From the NCBI RefSeq assembly GCF_026672375.1, contig NZ_JAPPRA010000001.1, positions 2,666,001 to 2,730,000 of the forward strand: 64,000 nt of DNA, written 5' to 3'. The notes under the pieces were generated by a model that did no database searches, was not told where the DNA came from, and saw nothing but the letters and a program-made list of their open reading frames with translations. This document shows positions 1 through 7,790 of this stretch, one piece after another. How positions within the stretch are numbered: the stretch's first letter is position 1; each line of letters opens with the position of its first letter. A program made the translations under genes and the position numbers. This DNA comes from Caulobacter sp. SL161. Lineage in GTDB: Bacteria > Pseudomonadota > Alphaproteobacteria > Caulobacterales > Caulobacteraceae.

Positions 1-1227
1 ACCTCGATCACTGCCTATGAGAACACCCACGGCTTCAGCCGCGGCGACATCGACGGCGGCAATCCCACGGGCCCGGGCTTCATTCCGTTCCAGTCGGACA
101 CCCAGGACGGGATCAAGGAGCTGGATCAGTGGACCCAGGAAGTTCGTCTGGCCAGCAACACTGACGGCGCGCTGAGCTGGCAAGTCGGCGGCTTCTACTT
201 CGATACGAAGTACGCCATCCAGACCAACCCCTTCTTCGTCTCGGCCACGACCCTGCAGCAGAAGAACACCGCCTGGGCCGTCTTCGGTCAGGCGTCGTAC
301 AAGGTCAGCGATCAACTCTCCCTGACCGGCGGCCTGCGCTATACCGACGACGACAAGGACATGAAAGTCCTCTCGGGCCCGAACATGGCCGCGCCGGTTT
401 CGGTGTCGGACTCGCACCTGAGCTGGGACCTGTCGGCGTTCTATACCGTCAGCGAAGATGTCAGCGTCTACGCCAAGGTCGCCTCGGGCTTCCGCGGTCC
501 GTCGATCCAAGGTCGCGACATCGCGTTCTTCTCGCCGGCCTCGGCGGCGAAGTCCGAAACCATCATGTCGTATGAGCTGGGCCTGAAGAGCGAGCTGTTC
601 GACCGCCGCGTGCGCCTGAACGGCGCGGTGTTCGCCTACTCGATCGACGATCCGCAGTTCAGCGCGGTCGGCGGCGGCAGCAACTCCAACCGCCTGATCA
701 ACGCCAAGAAGGGCGAGGCCTATGGCCTGGAGCTGGACAGCGAGTTCGTGGTCACGCCGAACTTCGTCGTCACCGCCGGCTACAGCTACGCTCACACCGA
801 GATCAAGGACAGCACCCTGGCCGTGGCCGCCTGCGCCGCCTGCACGGTGACCGATCCGACGACCGCCTCCGGTGCGGCTCTGGTCAACGGCAACCCCTTC
901 CCGAACGCGCCGAAGTACACCTTCGACTTCACCGCTCGCTACGCCTATCCGGTGGCCAGCGGCGAGCTGTTCGCCTTCACCGATTGGAAGGTGCAGGGCT
1001 ACACCAACCTGTTCCTCTACGAGTCGAAGGAATTCTACTCGAAGGGTGATTTCGAAGGTGGCCTGAAGCTGGGTTACGCCAACAAGGAAGGCGGCTGGGA
1101 GGTCGCGGCCTTCGCTCGCAACATCACCAACGAGCACAACATCAAGGGCGCGATCGACTTCAACAACCTGACCGCGTTCGTCAACGAACCGCGTGTCATC
1201 GGCGTCTCGATCGACGCGCGCTTCTAA
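1..1227 (+). CDS. TonB-dependent receptor, C-terminal part (5' end outside window)
   Basis: The frame is open from the first base and encodes 408 residues of an outer-membrane beta-barrel. Long amphipathic stretches alternate with loop sequences. A barrel motif LTGGLRYTDDDKD lies near residue 110, and YAKVASGFRGPS, typical of Caulobacter/sphingomonad receptors, near residue 155. The chain ends in the aromatic residue expected of a BAM substrate (SIDARF). The N-terminal plug and TonB box are missing because the window starts inside the gene. TonB-dependent receptors import ferric siderophores, vitamin B12, sugars or other scarce solutes with energy from TonB-ExbBD. The substrate cannot be told from this part. 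A strong terminator follows directly, so this is the last gene of its transcript. Confidence 0.9.
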   Translation, partial: TSITAYENTHGFSRGDIDGGNPTGPGFIPFQSDTQDGIKELDQWTQEVRLASNTDGALSWQVGGFYFDTKYAIQTNPFFVSATTLQQKNTAWAVFGQASYKVSDQLSLTGGLRYTDDDKDMKVLSGPNMAAPVSVSDSHLSWDLSAFYTVSEDVSVYAKVASGFRGPSIQGRDIAFFSPASAAKSETIMSYELGLKSELFDRRVRLNGAVFAYSIDDPQFSAVGGGSNSNRLINAKKGEAYGLELDSEFVVTPNFVVTAGYSYAHTEIKDSTLAVAACAACTVTDPTTASGAALVNGNPFPNAPKYTFDFTARYAYPVASGELFAFTDWKVQGYTNLFLYESKEFYSKGDFEGGLKLGYANKEGGWEVAAFARNITNEHNIKGAIDFNNLTAFVNEPRVIGVSIDARF

Positions 1228-1251
1228 GCCGCAAGATCTGGGTAGACTGGG

Positions 1252-1281
1252 AAAGGCCGCGGAGCGATCCGCGGCCTTTTT
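1252..1281 (+). terminator. Rho-independent terminator after the TonB-dependent receptor
   Basis: An 11-base perfect stem (AAAGGCCGCGG / CCGCGGCCTTT) with a 6-base loop runs into TTTTTC. It lies 24 bases past the receptor stop codon. The A-run on the left arm means it could also act on the opposite strand for the convergent small gene that ends 10 bases further on. Confidence 0.85.
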
Positions 1282-1291
1282 CGGTCTGGCG

Positions 1292-1687
1292 CTAGGCCTT
1301 CAGGCCTTGGCCGCCGATGGGCGTTGTTTCAAAGCGTTGCGGAAAGCCCGCGATGATGGGCCTTGCCTTCGCAATCGCGGCCTGCACCGCCGGCAGCTTC
1401 AAAGAGGCGGCGTGCGCCGCCTTGTCGGCCCAGACCTCCGTGATCCAGATCGCCTCGGGGTTGGCCGGATCCATGGCGAGCACATAGCTCAGGCAACCCG
1501 GCATGTTCGCCGTTCCCTCGGCAAGAATGGCGAGCAGCTCGTCACGCTTGCCCGGCGCTGCGAGCATCTGACCGATCAAGCCGTACATGGGCATTCCTCC
1601 CGCCTGAGCCTTCGAAACCGTCGGGAGCGCGACGGCCGCCACGCCGCCGGCCAGGACTTCCCGTCGCCCAAAATCAGTATCGCTCAA
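1292..1687 (-). CDS. small Tat-exported protein with antibiotic-biosynthesis-monooxygenase (ABM) like domain
   Basis: 131 residues. I chose a TTG start because a purine-rich AAGGGGGCGAG lies just upstream and it places a twin-arginine motif (GRREVLAGG) at the N-terminus, followed by a hydrophobic stretch and an AQA cleavage-like site. The mature part matches the dimeric alpha+beta barrel ABM fold: MYGLIGQMLAAPGKRDEL, a central strand with CLSYVLAMD, then EAIWITEVWADKAAH. ABM proteins are small heme- or quinone-handling oxygenases or stress proteins. The function here is unknown. An exported ABM protein is somewhat unusual. Without the Tat segment, translation could instead start at the internal Met of MPMYGL. 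Confidence 0.72.
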   Translation of the reverse strand: MSDTDFGRREVLAGGVAAVALPTVSKAQAGGMPMYGLIGQMLAAPGKRDELLAILAEGTANMPGCLSYVLAMDPANPEAIWITEVWADKAAHAASLKLPAVQAAIAKARPIIAGFPQRFETTPIGGQGLKA

Positions 1688-1856
1688 TCTCGCCCCCTTA
1701 GCGGCGCACCCGCGCGCCATCGGCCTAAATGCGCGAGCGAGGTTCGAGGCACCGCGCAAAGTTTTTGCGGGCGGACGGACAAGTTTGCGCCGTTTGACTT
1801 GATAACGCGGTTCTTTTCGTCTGTCCTTCCGGCCTCTTCGAGAGTCGGGGTTTTTC

Positions 1857-3326
1857 ATGATCAGATGGCGTTCGGTGGCGATGGCCACGAGCCTGCTTGC
1901 GCTGGGCCTTTCGGCCTGCGCCACGACCGGGACCGGCGGTCCCGCCAAGTCTTCCACGCCCGCCAAGCCCGCGGAGAAGGCCGAGATCAAGCCGTTGCCC
2001 AAGGGCCTGGATGGCCAGGCGTCCGCAGGCTTCCCATCGACCTATAAGCCGCTTCCGGCCCGCGCGACCGCCTTTGTCGGCGCCACCGTGCTGACAGCGA
2101 CGGGCCAGCAGATCGAAAACGGCGTGGTCTTTGTCTCGGAAGGCAAGATCAGCTCGGTCGGCGGACCCGACACTCCGATCCCAGCCGACATCGCGGTGAT
2201 CGACGCCAAGGGCAAGTGGATCACGCCCGGCATCGTCGACGCCCACAGCCACCTTGGTGTCTATCCCTCGCCCGGCGTCTCGGCCCGGTCGGACGGCAAC
2301 GAAGCCACCGACCCGAACACGGCGCAGGTCTGGTCGGAGCACTCGGTGTGGCCGCAGGACCCGGGCTTCAACCGCGCCCGCGCCGGCGGTGTGACGACCC
2401 TGCTCATCCTCCCCGGTTCGGCCAACCTGTTCGGTGGTCGCTCGGTGACGCTCAAGAACGTACCGTCGCTGACCATGCAGGGCATGAAGTTCCCCGGCGC
2501 GCCTTACGGTCTGAAAATGGCCTGCGGCGAGAACCCCAAGCGCGTCTATGGCGGTCGTGGCCGCAGCCCCTCGACGGCCATGGCCAACGTGTTCGGCTTC
2601 CGCAAAGCCTGGATCGACGCGGCCGACTACGCCCGCAAGTGGGACGACTACCGCGCCAAGGTCGCCAAGGGCGAGAAGGCTGATGCGCCTAAGCGCGACC
2701 TGCAGATGGAAACCCTGGCCGGCGTGCTGAAGGGCGAGATCCTGGTGCAGAACCACTGCTACCGCGCCGACGAAATGGCTGTGATGATCGATATCGCCAA
2801 GGAGTTTGGCTATAAGATCACGATGTTCCACCACGCGATCGAGAGCTACAAGCTCGCGCCCGTGCTGGCCAAGGAAGAGATCTGCTCGGCCACCTGGGCC
2901 TCGTGGACCGGCTTCAAGATGGAAAGCCTGGACGGCATCGACGCCAACGCCGCGATCCTGGCCAAGAACGGCGCCTGCGTCGTCATCCACTCTGACGACG
3001 CGATCATGACCCAGCGTCTCAACCAGGAGGCCGCCATCGCCATGGCCGCAGGCGCCAAGCTCGGGATCGACATCCCGCGCGCCGAGGCGATCAAGTGGAT
3101 CACCGCCAACCCGGCCAAGGCCATGGGCATCGGCGACAAGACCGGCTCGATCGAGCCGGGCAAGGCCGCCGACCTGGTGGTCTGGAGCCGCGACCCCTTC
3201 AGCGTCTACGCCCAGGCCGAACAGGTCTATGTCGACGGCGCCCTGACCTACGACCGCAAGGACCCGCGCTTCCAGCCCAAGTCCGATTTCGAGCTCGGCC
3301 AAGCCGGCCAAGGAGCGTTCAACTGA
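1857..3326 (+). CDS. amidohydrolase lipoprotein, metal-ligand-containing member of a tandem pair
   Basis: 489 residues. The N-terminus is a lipoprotein signal with lipobox LSAC near residue 20, so the enzyme is probably exported and lipid-anchored. The fold is amidohydrolase, close to imidazolonepropionase or prolidase-like enzymes. Metal ligands are visible: the HxH motif in GIVDAHSHLG (near residue 128), His in VQNHCYRADEM (near 300), His-His in TMFHHAIES (near 323), and an Asp in VVIHSDDAI (near 380). The C-terminus has the family closure GSIEPGKAADLVVW. These enzymes hydrolyse cyclic amides, peptides or related C-N bonds; the substrate here is unknown. The stop codon overlaps the next gene's start by one base (TGATG), so the two are translationally coupled. 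Confidence 0.88.
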   Translation: MIRWRSVAMATSLLALGLSACATTGTGGPAKSSTPAKPAEKAEIKPLPKGLDGQASAGFPSTYKPLPARATAFVGATVLTATGQQIENGVVFVSEGKISSVGGPDTPIPADIAVIDAKGKWITPGIVDAHSHLGVYPSPGVSARSDGNEATDPNTAQVWSEHSVWPQDPGFNRARAGGVTTLLILPGSANLFGGRSVTLKNVPSLTMQGMKFPGAPYGLKMACGENPKRVYGGRGRSPSTAMANVFGFRKAWIDAADYARKWDDYRAKVAKGEKADAPKRDLQMETLAGVLKGEILVQNHCYRADEMAVMIDIAKEFGYKITMFHHAIESYKLAPVLAKEEICSATWASWTGFKMESLDGIDANAAILAKNGACVVIHSDDAIMTQRLNQEAAIAMAAGAKLGIDIPRAEAIKWITANPAKAMGIGDKTGSIEPGKAADLVVWSRDPFSVYAQAEQVYVDGALTYDRKDPRFQPKSDFELGQAGQGAFN

Positions 3327-4678
3327 TGATCCGGTCCCTGCTTCTCGCCAGCGCCGCCTGCGCCCTGGCCCTTCCCGCGGCGGCCCAGACGGTCGCCATC
3401 GTCAACGCCCGCATCGAGCCGGTGTCCAGCGCCGCCATTCCGAGCGGGACCCTGGTGATCAAGGACGGCAAGATCGCCGCCCTGGGCGCCAGCGTCTCGG
3501 TTCCGGCCGGCGCCCGCGTCATCGACGCCAAGGGCGGGGTCGTCACCCCCGGCCTCATCGCGCCGTCGTCCAACCTCGGCGCCTCGGAGATCAGCGGCGT
3601 TCGTGAGACCCGTGACGACTCCACCGGTAGCGCCCTGAGCGCAGCTTTCGACATCAGCTACGCCATCAATCCGGCCTCGACGTTCCTGGGCCTTGCCCGG
3701 GACGGCGGTATCACCGGCTCGGCCGTCACCCCCGTGCTGTCCGGGACGGGCGGCGGCGCGCACCAGCATGCCGACGACGGCGTGGTCGAAGAGATGACCG
3801 CCGGCGCTCATGGCGACGGCGATCCGCCGCTGTTCGGCGGCCAGGCCGCGTTCATCCGCCTGAAGGCCGGCAGCACCGACATCGTCGAGGCCTCCAAGCT
3901 GGCCGTCACCGTGTCGCTCGGCGAAAGCGGCGCTCGGGCGGCAGGCGGCTCGCGCGGCGCCAACCTGATCCTGATCCGCTCGGCCCTGGAGGACGCTCGT
4001 GCGTTCGCCAACCGCCGCGCGGCGTTCGAGCAGGGCGCCACCCGCGACTTCGGGCTCTCGCGTCTGGACCTTGCGGCGCTGATCCCGGTCGTCCAGGGCA
4101 AGACCCCGCTGTTGATCCGCGTCTCTCGCGCCGCCGACATTCGCCAGGCGCTGAAGCTGGCGGCCGACGAGAAGATCAAGATCGTCCTCGAAGGCGTCGA
4201 GGAAGGCTGGATGGTCGCGGCCGAGATCGCCAAGGCCGGGGTTCCGGTGATCCTGGATCCGCAAGCGTCCCTGCCCGGCAGCTTCGAGACCCTGGGCTCG
4301 CGCCTCGACAACGCCGCTCGGCTTCACGCCGCCGGCGTCACTGTGGCGATCAACGGCGCGCGGGACTTCAACAACCTGCGCCAGGAGCGCCTGAACGCCG
4401 GTCTGGCGGTCGCCAACGGCCTGCCCTATCCGGCCGCTCTCGCCGCCGTGACCCTGGTCCCGGCCAAGATCTGGGGCCAGGCCGACAAGGTCGGTTCGCT
4501 CGAGGTCGGCAAGGTCGCCGACGTGGTCGTCTGGAACGGCGATCCGCTGGAGACGACCAGCTGGCCCACGGCCGTGTTGGTCGGCGGCGTCGAGCAGCCC
4601 AAGGACGGTCGCCACCAGCAGCTGAAGGCCCGCTACGCGGCCAGCGACCAGACCGGCTATCCGCCGGCCTATCGCTAG
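3326..4678 (+). CDS. amidohydrolase-family protein lacking metal ligands (probable pseudoenzyme partner)
   Basis: 450 residues with a Sec signal peptide (hydrophobic core then LPAAAQT). It aligns along its length with the preceding gene and keeps the N-terminal beta-sandwich (GTLVIKDGKIAALGA) and the C-terminal closure (GSLEVGKVADVVVWNGDP). The metal-binding positions are lost: the HxH site reads TPGLIAPSSNLG, the position of the middle His reads IVLEGVEEGW, and the catalytic Asp segment reads VAINGARDF. I infer a non-catalytic exported partner or scaffold for the upstream enzyme. Stop/start overlap supports stoichiometric co-translation. The start was set at the overlapping ATG, which gives the signal peptide; the open frame further upstream is antisense-like noise. 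Confidence 0.85.
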   Translation: MIRSLLLASAACALALPAAAQTVAIVNARIEPVSSAAIPSGTLVIKDGKIAALGASVSVPAGARVIDAKGGVVTPGLIAPSSNLGASEISGVRETRDDSTGSALSAAFDISYAINPASTFLGLARDGGITGSAVTPVLSGTGGGAHQHADDGVVEEMTAGAHGDGDPPLFGGQAAFIRLKAGSTDIVEASKLAVTVSLGESGARAAGGSRGANLILIRSALEDARAFANRRAAFEQGATRDFGLSRLDLAALIPVVQGKTPLLIRVSRAADIRQALKLAADEKIKIVLEGVEEGWMVAAEIAKAGVPVILDPQASLPGSFETLGSRLDNAARLHAAGVTVAINGARDFNNLRQERLNAGLAVANGLPYPAALAAVTLVPAKIWGQADKVGSLEVGKVADVVVWNGDPLETTSWPTAVLVGGVEQPKDGRHQQLKARYAASDQTGYPPAYR

Positions 4679-4686
4679 ACTGGAGA

Positions 4687-4805
4687 GCGCCCCCTCCGGC
4701 CCTGCGGGCCACCTCCCCCGTTTCACGGGGGAGGATACGCTCCTCCTCCCTTGCGAAGCGGGGGAGGTGGCGCGGCACCGATAGGCGACGTGACGGAGGG
4801 GGCGT
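4687..4805 (+). repeat. intergenic palindromic repeat, family A, copy 1
   Basis: A roughly 119-base mosaic of nested inverted repeats, bounded by CGCCCCCTCC on the left and GGAGGGGGCG on the right. The inner hairpin is CTCCCCCGTTTCACGGGGGAG. Close relatives occur at 22268-22390 and 32816-32943, sharing the GTGACGGAGGGGGCG end and the CCCCC..TACACGGGGGAG / TTTCACGGGGGAG hairpin. Non-coding, between an amidohydrolase and parE. Confidence 0.85.
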
Positions 4806-4882
4806 CCCCAACTTTCTCTTTTCAGGGGATGTCGGGACCGCCATACGAGGCCCCCGCGTTCGAATCGCCTAGACTTCCCCTG

Positions 4883-6976
4883 ATGTCCTCCTCCGATAAG
4901 ACCCCTTCCCTGTTTGGTGACGACGACGCCCTGGCGCCGGTCCCCGCCGCGCCGTTCAAGGCCAGCGTGGAGCCGCACGTCGAGCCAACGCCGCGTCCGA
5001 TCCCGCCGCCCCCGCCGTCGAAGGCTGCGCCCCCCGGCAAGCCGGGTGAGTACTCGGCCGCCGACATCGAGGTGCTGGAAGGCCTGGAGCCGGTCCGCAA
5101 GCGGCCGGGCATGTACATCGGCGGCACCGACGAGCGGGCCCTGCACCACCTGTTCGCCGAAGTGCTGGACAACTCGATGGACGAGGCCGTGGCCGGCTTC
5201 GCCAAGACCATCGAAGTCAAGCTCGACGCCGACGGCTACCTGTCGGTCAAGGACGACGGTCGCGGCATGCCCGTCGACCCGCACCCCAAATATCCCGGCA
5301 AGTCGGCGCTGGAGGTCATCATGACCGTCCTGCACGCCGGCGGTAAGTTCACGGGCAAGGCCTACGAGACTTCCGGCGGTCTGCACGGCGTCGGCGCCAG
5401 CGTCGTCAACGCCCTGTCCGAGCGCGTCGAGGTCACCGTCTGGCGCGACGGCTTCGAACATCTCCAGGTCTTCGCCCGCGGCAAGCCGCTGGGGCCGATC
5501 CAGCAGGTCGCGCCGTCGAAGAAGAAGGGCACCATGGTGCGCTTCAAGCCCGACGACGAGATCTTCGGCGAGGGGACCAACTTCAAGCCCGCCCGCCTCT
5601 ACCGTATGGCCCGCTCGAAGGCCTATCTGTTCCGGGGCGTGCAGATCAAATGGTCCTGCGATCCCTCGCGGATCCATGACCAGACCCCGCCCGAAGCCAC
5701 GTTCCACTTCCCCAACGGCCTGGCCGACTTCCTGGCCGAACGGACTAAGGGCCTGACCACGATCACGCCCGAAAGCTTCTCGGGCCGCATCGAGCGCCTG
5801 GGCGAGGCCGGCGCGGTCGAGTGGGCCGTCACCTGGACCCCGCAGGGCTTTGGCGAGCACGACGGCTTCATGCAGTCGTACTGCAACACCGTGCCCACCC
5901 CCGAAGGCGGCACCCACGAGAGCGGCTTCCGCGCCGCCCTGACCCGCGGCCTCAAGGCTTATGCCGAGCTCAAGGGCGAGAAGCGCGGGACGATCATCAC
6001 GGCCGACGACGTCGTCGCCCAGGCCGGCGCCCTGATCTCGGTGTTCATCAAGAACCCCGAGTTCCAGGGCCAGACCAAGGAGAAGCTCTCGACCAGCGAG
6101 GCCCAACGCTTCGTCGAGGCCTCGTTGCGCGACCCGTTCGACCTGTGGCTGTCGTCCAGCCCTAAGAACGCCCAGGCCCTCCTGGAATTCGTCATCGAGC
6201 GAGCCGAGGAACGCCTCAAGCGCCGCAAGGACAAGGAAGTCTCCCGCGCCAGCGCGACCCGCAAGCTGCGCCTGCCCGGCAAGCTGGCCGACTGCGCCGG
6301 CGGCGCGGTCGACGGGGCCGAACTGTTCATCGTCGAAGGCGACAGCGCCGGCGGCTCGGCCAAACAGGCCCGCGACCGCAAGTACCAGGCCATTCTTCCC
6401 CTGCGCGGCAAGATCCTGAACGTGGCCTCGGCGAGCGGCGAGAAGTTCACCGCCAACAAGGAGCTGTCGGACCTGATGCTGGCCCTGGGCGCCCAGGCCG
6501 GCGCCAAGTACCGCGAGGAAGATCTGCGCTACGAGCGGATCATCATCATGACCGACGCCGACGTCGACGGCGCCCACATCGCCTCGCTGCTGATCACCTT
6601 CTTCTACCGGACCATGCCCGAGCTGATCCGGGGCGGTCACCTGTTCCTGGCCCTGCCGCCGCTGTACCGCTTGGCCCACGGCGGCAAGAGCGAGTACGCC
6701 CGCGACGACGCCCACAAGGACGAGCTGCTGGCCACGGTGTTCAAGGGCAAGAAGCCCGAGATCGGCCGCTTCAAAGGCCTGGGCGAGATGATGGCCTCCC
6801 AGCTGAAGGAGACCACCATGGACCCCAAGAAGCGTACCCTGGCCCGCGTCACCCTGCCCCGCCACGAGGAAAGCGTCGAAGACCTCGTCGAGACCCTGAT
6901 GGGCCGCAAGCCCGAACTGCGCTTCCGCTTCATCCAGGAAAACGCCGAGTTCGCGTCGGCGGATCTGGATTTGTAG
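4883..6976 (+). CDS. parE: DNA topoisomerase IV subunit B
   Basis: 697 residues. ParE is the ATPase half of topoisomerase IV, which unlinks replicated chromosomes together with ParC. A GHKL ATPase domain begins near residue 55, with EVLDNSMDEA (catalytic Glu, near residue 93), DDGRGMPV and the lid GGLHGVGASVVNALS. The transducer domain follows. The TOPRIM domain carries EGDSAGGSAKQARDR and the acidic TDADVDGAH that binds Mg2+. Short linkers and the absence of a GyrB-type insertion favour ParE over GyrB. An N-terminal extension of about 50 residues, rich in Pro (PIPPPPPSKAAPP), precedes the catalytic core. The ATG chosen excludes the upstream repeat, whose translation would be junk. Confidence 0.95.
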   Translation: MSSSDKTPSLFGDDDALAPVPAAPFKASVEPHVEPTPRPIPPPPPSKAAPPGKPGEYSAADIEVLEGLEPVRKRPGMYIGGTDERALHHLFAEVLDNSMDEAVAGFAKTIEVKLDADGYLSVKDDGRGMPVDPHPKYPGKSALEVIMTVLHAGGKFTGKAYETSGGLHGVGASVVNALSERVEVTVWRDGFEHLQVFARGKPLGPIQQVAPSKKKGTMVRFKPDDEIFGEGTNFKPARLYRMARSKAYLFRGVQIKWSCDPSRIHDQTPPEATFHFPNGLADFLAERTKGLTTITPESFSGRIERLGEAGAVEWAVTWTPQGFGEHDGFMQSYCNTVPTPEGGTHESGFRAALTRGLKAYAELKGEKRGTIITADDVVAQAGALISVFIKNPEFQGQTKEKLSTSEAQRFVEASLRDPFDLWLSSSPKNAQALLEFVIERAEERLKRRKDKEVSRASATRKLRLPGKLADCAGGAVDGAELFIVEGDSAGGSAKQARDRKYQAILPLRGKILNVASASGEKFTANKELSDLMLALGAQAGAKYREEDLRYERIIIMTDADVDGAHIASLLITFFYRTMPELIRGGHLFLALPPLYRLAHGGKSEYARDDAHKDELLATVFKGKKPEIGRFKGLGEMMASQLKETTMDPKKRTLARVTLPRHEESVEDLVETLMGRKPELRFRFIQENAEFASADLDL

Positions 6977-7149
6977 GGGCGAGATCCTTCCGCCCCCTCC
7001 GGGGGCGGACGACCGCGAAGCGGTCAGGTGGGGGCCTGGGGCGTCAACGGGCCCTTTCCTGACTTGCCCCCTCCGCGCTGCGCGCTCCTCCCTCGGAGGG
7101 GGAAGAAGGCTTCGCGCACGCCGCCGCCGCTTCACGCGGTCTCCCGCTG

Positions 7150-7330
7150 AAGGTCTGGAAAGGGACGCGGAGCGCCGGACGTTCGTCCGGAGTGTGAGTT
7201 TGTAGATACCGTTTCGACGAAGCCCGACGCTCCGCGCAGCCGTTATTCGCCAGCGTCCCGTCAGGTGGCCCTGTTCAGGCCTTACCGGGACCTGGGCTCC
7301 TCGGTTTCCCGAGGCTCCCAGCGGTGGGAG
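7150..7330. other. strongly structured intergenic segment, candidate non-coding RNA (class unknown)
   Basis: Long-range inverted repeats nest: GGGACGC (7162-7168) with GCGTCCC (7253-7259), CGGAGCG with CGCTCCG (7228-7234), a 16-base perfect palindrome CCGGACGTTCGTCCGG (7175-7190), and a CCTCGG/CCGAGG hairpin with a GGTTTCC loop (7299-7314). This is more complex than a terminator. I tested it by eye for 6S RNA, tmRNA (no AANDNF-type tag), SRP RNA and RNase P RNA (no GAGGAAAGTCC core) and found no match. Either strand could be transcribed. Confidence 0.35.
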
Positions 7331-7559
7331 AGGACGAGCCAATCCAGGCTAAGACACATCCCTTTGCCTCCAACCACGCCGACGGCGGGCGGGTGAGCCC
7401 AGCAAGCTCAGCCCCGGACCGTTCGAGTATCCCCCTCGAACCTGTCCCGCTCGACCGCCCCCCGCCGCCACGATGGTCGCTGGCCATGCGCCCTTTCCTC
7501 GCGACGAGGTGGGTAGAGATTACGACAGGTTTTCAAGCCGGGGACGAAACAACACGAAC

Positions 7560-7770
7560 GCCCATCCGATCCCCTCTCTCTACGAGAGAGGGAGGGGCCC
7601 AAGCAAAGCTTGGAAGGGTGAGTGGTTACACCCTCTCCGGACAAGGCAGAGCCTAGCAAGCGACTGAAAAGGTGGGATTTTCAAGGAAAAAACCGCAACC
7701 TCTCACCCTCCCACGCCTGCGGCGCGGGCCCCATCCTCTCTCCAAGAGAGAGGGATTTTCGCGCCCGTCC
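7560..7770. repeat. intergenic palindromic repeats with CCCTCTCT/AGAGAGGG arms
   Basis: Two hairpins of the same design lie here: CCCTCTCTCTACGAGAGAGGGAGGGG style near 7577-7600, and CCTCTCTCCAAGAGAGAGG near 7735-7754. They are separated by GC-rich sequence with CACCCTC/GAGGGTG-type complementary pieces (AAGGGTGAGTGG versus CTCACCCTCCC). The arrangement suggests one larger inverted-repeat element of about 180 bases. It lies 20 bases beyond the 3' end of the convergent carboxylase gene. Confidence 0.6.
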
Positions 7771-7790
7771 CGATCCGGGGATAAGCTCCC

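Larger units (their letters stand above)
6977..7790. other. 814-base gene-free convergent junction, palindrome-rich
   Basis: The gap between the parE stop and the convergent carboxylase gene holds no believable coding sequence. Its parEward side (about 6988-7110) is a GC-rich palindromic mosaic with GGGGGCGG/CCGCCCCC arms, related to the family A repeats. The middle (7150-7330) has strong nested pairing and is listed separately. The carboxylase side (about 7560-7770) holds a second type of palindromic repeat. Confidence 0.7.

Noticed and set aside
7150..7330. Possible 6S RNA, tmRNA, RNase P RNA or SRP RNA
   Set aside because: None of the diagnostic sequences are present: no AANDNF-type tag for tmRNA, no GAGGAAAGTCC-type core for RNase P, no GGAAGGNAGCA loop for SRP RNA, and no neighbouring zapA or 5-FTHF cyclo-ligase gene expected for 6S. 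Kept only as an unclassified structured segment.
3248..7342. A 1364-codon open frame on the minus strand opposite the amidohydrolase and parE genes
   Set aside because: It is antisense to well-conserved genes, has Leu/Gly/Arg-rich low-complexity translation, and is expected from the high third-position GC of this genome.
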